Shown here: one piece after another, positions 57,375 to 64,000 of the stretch
How positions within the stretch are numbered: the stretch's first letter is position 1
How the letters are laid out: the number at the start of each line of letters is the position of its first letter
NCBI GenBank assembly: GCA_023627715.1
Contig: JAMAHW010000101.1
Location: 82,621 to 146,620 of the forward strand
Reading direction: 5' to 3'
DNA length: 64,000 bases
Source: Periconia sp. R9002
Taxonomy: Eukaryota > Ascomycota > Dothideomycetes > Pleosporales > Periconiaceae
The notes under the pieces: model-generated
Database searches by the model: none
What the model was told of the DNA's origin: nothing
The model's input: the letters and a program-made list of their open reading frames with translations, nothing else
Made by a program: the position numbers and the translations under genes

Positions 57375-57915
57375 TTCAACGCATATAGGAGTATGTGCTT
57401 ATAATCTTGAGTGAAATTACCTTTCCGTCTTATGATAAGAATTTGGAGTAATAAAGAAATATAAAATACCTTTTCTACTTAACGTTAACACCTACTCGTA
57501 TTGGACCTGGTAAGCTGTTTGCGACGACTGATGGGGCCGTGCCATTTCTTGTCGGAATCATACTAATGCGGCTTTTGCCATCGCTGGTGGAACAAACCAT
57601 TTATCGTTCGGCAGATTTGCTTGATATGATTCGCTTTGAATAGAGTCAAGGATGACGGCAGAGAAATTGAATCTGATTTCTTAGTCAGAGTCGCCGATGG
57701 TATCACACCGGGCACGGTATTCGAGCTCGTCATTGAATACACAGATACACAAGATACAAAGATAGCGATTGTTATTCTGTAGTGTGAAGAGCCTTGTATT
57801 TTACTGTCTACGGAACGACAAATTTCGGAGCTACTCAAAGACAAAAGCAAATGGCAAAGAAAATTGACACGACCAAGTACATGTTGTGAACTTCTCCGCC
57901 GCAGTCAGCGCTTAG
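57375..57915. other. Convergent intergenic region
   Basis: 3' flanks of the transcription-factor and aldo-keto-reductase genes. No coding sequence is supported. Confidence 0.5.
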
Positions 57916-58923
57916 TTACAGAGCTGGAGTATCACCGAACAGGGTAGACAACATTTCTTTCTGATAACGGTCTCCCGTAATGTCTGCTTCCTCACAGGCC
58001 TTTCGAATCACCTGTATTTCGTCCTCTGTGAGATGGACCTCCATAGCCTTGGCGTTCTCATCCAGTCTTTTGGGGTTCGACGTGCCAGGAATTGGGAAAA
58101 TGTCATCGCCTTGTGCAAGAAGCCAAGCTAGAACTAACTGCGCAGGAGCAACCCCCTTCTCCTTCGCCATAGCATTTAGTCGCTCTACGAGCACTAAGTT
58201 CCTAGGGAAGTTTTCTTTTGAAAAGCGTGGGAGCATCTTACGGGAATCGCCCTCTTCTAAGTCTTCTGGAGAGCGGATAGTACCTGTAAAGATGCCGCGA
58301 CCAAGAGGTGAATACGCGACAACGGCGACACCGAGTTCACGACAGGTTCGGAGGAGGTCAAGCTTCTCGATCTCAAGTGCAAACGGCGAGTACTCAGCCT
58401 GCACTGCGAGGATCGGATGAATGCTTTGAGCACGCTTCAAAGTTGCAGCGCTGATTTCTGAAAGCCCCAGGTATTTGATCTTCCCTTCCTTCTGTAGGTC
58501 TGCCATGGCGGCTACTGTCTTCTCGATGGGTGTCTTTCCGTCCACGCGATGGGCGTAATATAGATCAATACTTGTAACCCCGAGCCGTTTCAAAGACAAT
58601 TCACAGGCTTCTTTAACGTACTCTGGTGAAGTGTCCACGACGATGCCATCCTTAGTAAACCGGAAGCCGAACTTTGTAGCGAGGAAGATATTTTCTCGTT
58701 TCTCGGGGTTGGTTTTGAACCACTTCGCAAGGAGATCCTCGCTATCTCCATATACATCTGCAGTATCCCAAAATGTCAGACCTTGTGCGTAGGCATGATC
58801 GAGGAAGGCGAGCCGCTCGCTATCTGAGATTGAATGGCCGTATACTCCACTGAGGCCCGCAAGGCCAAGACCGAGCCGGAAAATTTGAGGACCATTGTTG
58901 CCTAGTGGGGCTGTTGGAGCCAT
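57916..58923 (-). CDS. Aldo-keto reductase (AKR13/YakC-like)
   Basis: NADPH-dependent carbonyl reductase. ATG 58923 (MAPTAPLGNNGPQIFRLGLG) gives 335 residues; the open frame continues 72 codons upstream (to 59139), but that part lacks family similarity and is most likely leader. Catalytic-tetrad residues are in order: Asp and Tyr in FWDTADVYGDSEDL, Lys in LATKFGF, His in YYAHRVD. The barrel closes with YLGLSEISAATLKRA, YSPFALEIEKL, AYSPLGRGIFTGTI and IPIPGTSNPKRLDEN, the C-terminal cofactor-binding block. The upstream promoter lies to its right, with the second transcription factor about 1.6 kb away. It has no close similarity in arrangement to the AKR at 21.7 kb, so it is a different subfamily. 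Confidence 0.93.
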   Translation of the reverse strand: MAPTAPLGNNGPQIFRLGLGLAGLSGVYGHSISDSERLAFLDHAYAQGLTFWDTADVYGDSEDLLAKWFKTNPEKRENIFLATKFGFRFTKDGIVVDTSPEYVKEACELSLKRLGVTSIDLYYAHRVDGKTPIEKTVAAMADLQKEGKIKYLGLSEISAATLKRAQSIHPILAVQAEYSPFALEIEKLDLLRTCRELGVAVVAYSPLGRGIFTGTIRSPEDLEEGDSRKMLPRFSKENFPRNLVLVERLNAMAKEKGVAPAQLVLAWLLAQGDDIFPIPGTSNPKRLDENAKAMEVHLTEDEIQVIRKACEEADITGDRYQKEMLSTLFGDTPAL

Positions 58924-60518
58924 GATAGTGACTTGAGAATTCTGTGAGGAAGTAATGGAGTTCTTCTGAATTGCTGTTGCGGAGGAGTGGAATATAGTGG
59001 CAAAACGTTGGATCTCTCTGAAAGATATACCTTTACGAGTCCGCCAATTTTGGTCCGTCAAAAGGGCTCTATTGCTTCTTTTTTCTAACTGAGCTTGATC
59101 TCGTAAGCTGTTTATAGGGAAGAGAATCGCTACGCACATAATACAGGTTAGCTTTGCGCGCTATGCCGCGTGAGTATAACGAAAGACTGTAAAGGAGCGA
59201 CGCGCATCACTTAGGTCCGGACGAAGGTTAAGTTAGATGGCTGCAGTTATTTAAGATCTACAGCAATATTGTAGTAACGGTGATTGATAATACTCATCCA
59301 TCAACTATGCAGGCACAATATCAGAGCATCGTACACTCGACAGAAGTCTCCACCGTGGTCCAAATATCGTTTGTCATTGCGACGCAATGTATGTATATTC
59401 CTAAGATATCAAGACCACCGTGGTAAAATTGTTAAAGATGCTTGACTTAGCATACTTGCTCTACTGGAAATGAGATCATCATCCTTTCCGCCACCGATGG
59501 GGTTTGATAACTATTTATGGGGCACAACGCTAACCTAGGTAGAGTGCGCAATGCTGATTGAAAATCGTTTTTATAGCCACCATGTATGCATTGTACCCAT
59601 TCTTGATAAACGGGAATGGTTGATTTCATCGCATTCTGTGATGCAAGAAAAGCACGCATACAACGACTAGCCCACGCGGGACAGCGCGCAACGCTAGCTC
59701 AACTAGGTAACAGCCTTGCCCGTTTGTACGTTAAAATAAACTCGCTGGGTTACTTACTCCGCATTGACTTAATCTTAACCTTACATTAGCGATAAGATCC
59801 GAAGTAAGACTGCGTCAATTGGGACGGAGTGATTGGAGAGGGCCATTGTGATTGTCAATTACGTGTCAGCCGTTTCCGTGCTGCTGGCGTCAGCAGCTTT
59901 TCTACCATCAGCATTACCATCATTCATGACTCATGAGGTTGCCTGGTTACAGAGCAAGGATTAATGTAGGTTACATCCGCAAAATCCGCTGGCATCGTGA
60001 CTTCCCCTCAGCAAATCAAGGCATATATAAAGATTGATATCAATTGGTGTTCTATCAAAACTCCATCCAATTTGATTCCCTCCCCAATCGTCGTGTTAAG
60101 CTTCCGCCCCTATTTCCATGAAATTCAATGTGAGATTGATTATACTCTCGTTGGTTAGAAGGTTGCGTGAGTCACCTGCTCGGGTCGGGCCGAGTACTCC
60201 AGAAGTAACTGAAGCTCACGAAATAGAGGAGGGGACACATCGGGTCATACCCCTGTAGTTACATAATTGACAAGTAACAAATGATACAAAGCGGAGGAGC
60301 GGACTTAGAGCCTATAGGTAGCCCTGATTACGTTTTTTAATGCGTATGACCCGATGCGTCCTCACCCTGTACAATGCTCACGTGAACCAAGCGCGCAACG
60401 CTAGCCTGAATAGTGCCTGCAACGCTAATTCAAACTACTCATTTGCAAGGCCACCTGCAGTGGACTTTAACTTAGAGTTCCGCATACTGTTTTTCCACTC
60501 CATTTTGAGCAAACGGTA
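58924..60518. other. Divergent intergenic region with repeated CAACGCTA motif
   Basis: Between the leftward AKR and the rightward transcription factor. Four exact CAACGCTA motifs occur at 59,525, 59,689, 60,396 and 60,420, two of them in the longer context GCGCGCAACGCTAGC. No coding sequence is supported. Confidence 0.55.
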
Positions 60519-62386
60519 ATGGTGAACTATGGTGTGTCTCGGGGTTGTGCAACTTGCAAGAAGAGGCGTAAGAAGGTTGGTCGTCTCACACCGGGGTTTT
60601 CGGGAGTAGACTTTGAGCTGACATTTCCGCTATACCGTAGTGCGATGAAACGCGTCCTGTGAGTACCCCATACCGACTTTGTGCTTCAGCGTAGACTTGC
60701 TATCTGGTGAATCTGATGATAGAGTGGGAAGATTGCATAACGCACTATTCTTATCGGTCCCTAATTTATCTTAGAAATGCGATAGATGTACGAAGATAGG
60801 GGCAGTCTGCCCTGGATACCAGAAGGATACCGACTACATCTTTCGAAACGCTCATCCTCAGTACGAGGGTCTTCCCACGGTTGTAAATGATACAATGATT
60901 GACACATTCGACCCCAGGGCCAAGGTCCTTGCTTCTTTGGCTCCTCCCACTGAGAACATTGCCATCAAAGCGTTCTTTGATGGTTATGTGGTCATATCGA
61001 CGAATAGAGCTGTATCACCTGGCTTTCTCGAGGCGTTGCCTGTTCTGATCCAGAGTGCGAGCGAATCATCTGATATCATGCAAGCCATGAATATCGTTGC
61101 TCTTGCTGGGACTGCCAACACCACTAACGATATGGATTTGCTCCGGAGAACTAGGCTGGTATATGGGAAATTGCTTGGATCTCTTCGCCACTCTTTTTCA
61201 ACCCTTCTACAACAACGTTCAATGGAGTTACTAGCAACCATCGTACTGTTAGGAATCTACGAAGTATGGCAACGAGGTGATGAGTATACTTGCAGCTAAA
61301 TTGGCGCACAGATTATCTCTGACGTCGAAGCCCGTGGTCAACATGCGGCTCATGCCAAAGGGCTAGCAGCTATTTTGAGCGCTAAAGGCTATCCATCCAA
61401 TCTTAGCATTATGGCAGATCTATTCCAGCGAATTGAACCACTACCACCTTACGGAAAAATACAGGTAAGGTGAGCATGTCACTTTCGCTCCAGCCTAGCT
61501 TATCAAGCTTAGCATATATCACCATTGGATCCATCGTCGACACAAGAACCAAATCTAGCTGCAATGCGCTTGGCTTATATTCTAGACAAGCTTGCTCCTG
61601 TACTTCACAAGACCGAGATTCTGTGTTCTGAAGATTGCGCCGCATCCGATGAACAGTACCAAATATTAAGGGATGCAGCGATTGAAATTGATGCGGACTG
61701 CACTGATTGGGCAGCCGAACGAAGCGAGAAGTGGATACCTATGACAATTGGCACAATCAGCAAACAACAGGCTTGTGCTCTCGGCTTCGAGAATTGCTGG
61801 CCGGGCAATGTTGATAGCTATTTTGACCGTAGGCAGGATCTACCATATTCCTGTGTCACAATTGCTAACATGAACAGTTTCCGTTTCTGCCGTGTGGAAT
61901 ATATATCGTGGCATACATCTCACAGTGCTAGAGATCATACACCGATGCCATCAACACCTCGAGCCCGATGCTATTCTAAGAAATGAACAGAAAAAGGCGC
62001 AGAAGCTTGCGGAAGGCATAGCTGCGTCAATTCCGTTTCATCTTACCGCAGATGTGCACATGTATTTCAAACAAGTCGAAGCCGGGTTAGGAAACGTAGC
62101 TCCAGGACAAGCAATTGGCGGCCTGTTAATATTACATCCATTGTATAAGGCTATAGAGTGTACGGTTGTGTCACAGGAACTACGGAACTACATGGGCAAC
62201 CAGCTTAGATGGATTGGCCAAACAATGGGTATTGGCCAAGCTACCCTGCTCGCAAACGTGAGTTTTCCAAAGTGATTTTAGATAGGACTTGTTAACCTGA
62301 GGTAGCGTTCGATCCGTCTTCCATGTTATTACATTGCTGAGGGGCAACTGCTCATATGGGCAGGCATGCTTAATAGGCTTCCGTAA
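60519..62386 (+). CDS. Zn2Cys6 transcription factor (seven exons, 497 aa)
   Basis: No single long open frame covers this gene; I assembled it from seven exons: 60519-60575, 60641-60658, 60775-61263, 61312-61464, 61513-61828, 61878-62257 and 62306-62386, all GT-AG, introns 48-116 bp, phases consistent, total 1,494 bp. The zinc cluster is built across three exons: CATCKKRRKK, CDETRP, KCDRCTKIGAVC, spacing CX2CX6CX6CX2CX6C; the second exon is only 18 bp. Downstream is a fungal-specific helical region typical of DUF3468-type regulators (HAAHAKGLAAIL, WIPMTIGTI) ending with YYIAEGQLLIWAGMLNRLP, the usual C-terminus of this class. The start MVNYGVSRGCATC is right before the cluster, as expected. 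A nuclear DNA-binding regulator; targets unknown. Confidence 0.85.
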
Positions 62387-63284
62387 ATCTACAGGTTTCA
62401 GATCGTTAGGAAGCAAACCTAATTCATCCGCGTCCCCACGCAACTGTCAACTCTCGATCTTTGTCGTTTTTCAATCCCCCTCTATGCTTCATCGAAAACC
62501 TCTATCGGAATCCTCGTAACTCTTTCTGATAACCTTTGCCCAGGGCATTCCGGACCAACGGCGGAAACATTTTTACCAAAACGCTTGGGGTGTCCGATAA
62601 ACCAAAGGATGAATCAAATGCGACATCATAATGTAAGACATGAAGTTTGGCTACTACAAGTCTTCAGTCCCGTCTACATTTTGAAGTGGCTTAGTACTCT
62701 AACGAAGATGGGAGTAAATGGTGCTTTTCTACATGTAAATATGCACTTGGCCTACTTCATACTGAAGAGCATTTCATAAGAGCTTCAGCCTCCATTGATG
62801 GACATCGTCACACCTCTTCCAAAAGTTCACTACATCTTAAGTTCGTTCTCTGAGCTCTCGATGCAACACAGCGCCAATTATTATGTTTATTCATCAACTC
62901 GTCGATCGAGTGGTGATTATAATAAATTCTAGGTGCTCCTCCAGAAAACATGCCGATCCTGCTTCTACAACAAGCAGATGTGATTTCATACACTTAGATG
63001 GGTTTGTCGTATACAGGTGAAGCGGGACGTCCTCAGGAGGAGAGAAGTTTTAGAAGGCATGAATGGTAGCATGACCGTACGCTTGCAAACAGTAAAAAGA
63101 TGGATGCCAATTTCTACATTCCTGCTCTCGTTTTCAATCTCAATTCGTCTATTATTACAGCGACTGTTCTTACAGAAACCGACTATATCAAAACATGGAC
63201 ACTCCACGTGGATGCAGTCGGCCCTTAAGTAGTAATGAGACGTAGTGTGGTATTCGCACAATTGCTATCTGCACATTTACGGCA
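62387..63284. other. Intergenic, no gene
   Basis: 3' flank of the transcription factor. No coding sequence is supported. Composition turns strongly AT-rich at about 63,285. Confidence 0.45.
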
Positions 63285-64000
63285 GCTTATAATATCTACT
63301 TAGGTACGATCTTTATAAACTTTCTACGTTTGGTGTCTTATTATCGAACCTAAACGAGAAGTTTATGGGTAAGGATTAATTGTTTACCCTAAACATAAAA
63401 GAGATGGGATATATGCTATATAAGTCTAAATTGGTGGATTTCTATAAACTTTAAATATTGTATAGCTAGATAGCTCTAGTATTATTCTTAGCTAACGACG
63501 CTAAAAGCTTAGGTAATTAGGTAAACGTTAAGTAGTAGGTAAAAAAGTAGTAGCTAATTAGCTAAAGTATACTATTATAAGTAGTACTAGTAGTAGCTTT
63601 AATAAGTTAGTAATAGTTTAGTAATAGGTTTATATTAAAATAACTTACTTTAGTAATACTTAATTTATAGGTCTTATAGAAGTAGGTTAATAGGGCGCTA
63701 GAAGAGTTATAGAAATTCTATTATAATAGTATTATATTAGTAATATATTAATATTACTAAAGAAATATTATAATCTAAATATAATAAGAGTACTTATACT
63801 ATAAAGAGTACTCTAAAAGTTATAAGTATAATAAATTATTTTACTATAAACTAGATAAATTATACTATTATTATTCTATTATAATTAGAGTATAATATAG
63901 TTATTATAATATAATTATATTTTTACCTTTTTATAGCTATAGATCTTTTTAGTATTAATATTATTAGAGAACTCTATCTATTAGGTGTATATAGTATATT
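63285..64000. repeat. AT-rich, RIP-like repeat running off the window
   Basis: From about 63,285 the sequence is dominated by TA steps and stop-dense in all frames, with very little G+C, like the interior of the retrotransposon at 9.4-17.4 kb. No terminal repeat or coding motif is legible and the right border lies outside the window, so the element family is undetermined. Confidence 0.7.

Noticed and set aside
58924..59139. 72-residue N-terminal extension of the second aldo-keto reductase
   Set aside because: The family starts right after MAPTAPLGNNGP; the extension looks like translated leader.
1..64000. CRISPR arrays, bacterial operons, riboswitches, rRNA genes
   Set aside because: The window is fungal nuclear DNA; no regularly spaced repeats, rRNA signatures or bacterial regulatory elements were seen.

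Overview
The window looks like nuclear DNA of a filamentous ascomycete (Pezizomycotina); I cannot name a genus. The evidence is short (39-142 bp) mostly GT-AG introns with CTAAC/CTGAC-like branch sites, Zn2Cys6 regulators, an RTA1 family protein, a class V-like GPCR, fungal pectinases, and very AT-rich blocks with the TpA-rich look left by repeat-induced point mutation (RIP).

Layout: 1-7.7 kb holds a branched-chain aminotransferase (minus), a conserved membrane protein (minus) and a small, probably mitochondrial protein (plus). 7.8-17.9 kb is a rhamnogalacturonan lyase gene (PL4) split by an 8,001-bp RIP-degraded Copia-type LTR retrotransposon in reverse orientation, with a 5-bp target duplication; the gene also carries a Trp-to-stop change 16 bp beyond the right target-site duplication. 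18.3-33.5 kb holds a six-cysteine small secreted protein, a NorB/AAD-like aldo-keto reductase, an exo-type GH28 glycosidase, a secreted-protein gene with an in-frame stop, a 1,184-residue VIT-VWA protein with an FG-repeat-like low-complexity region and a 42-bp minisatellite, and a secreted SGNH/CE3-like esterase. 34-45 kb holds a relic of a berberine-bridge-type FAD oxidase, an unrecognised 406-residue protein, an aldehyde dehydrogenase and a seven-helix cAMP-receptor-like GPCR, separated by long stretches with no convincing genes. 45.9-54 kb is a gene graveyard: a 5'-truncated highly reducing polyketide synthase and the C-terminal third of an MFS transporter flank an intact SET/MYND-like gene. 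54-62.4 kb holds an RTA1-like protein, two Zn2Cys6 transcription factors (one with seven exons reconstructed here) and a second aldo-keto reductase. The last 0.7 kb is another AT-rich, RIP-like repeat.

Functionally, PL4, GH28 and the CE3-like esterase are secreted plant cell-wall enzymes, suggesting a plant-associated or saprotrophic life style; the PL4 gene appears dead in this strain. The PKS, MFS and FAD-oxidase relics, near regulators and reductases, could be what remains of a secondary-metabolite locus, but that link is inference. I see no complete novel system. The best leads are the TE-broken PL4 with a RIP-type nonsense mutation outside the element, the apparently inverted end of one LTR, the stop-interrupted secreted protein, and the unrecognised 406-residue protein.
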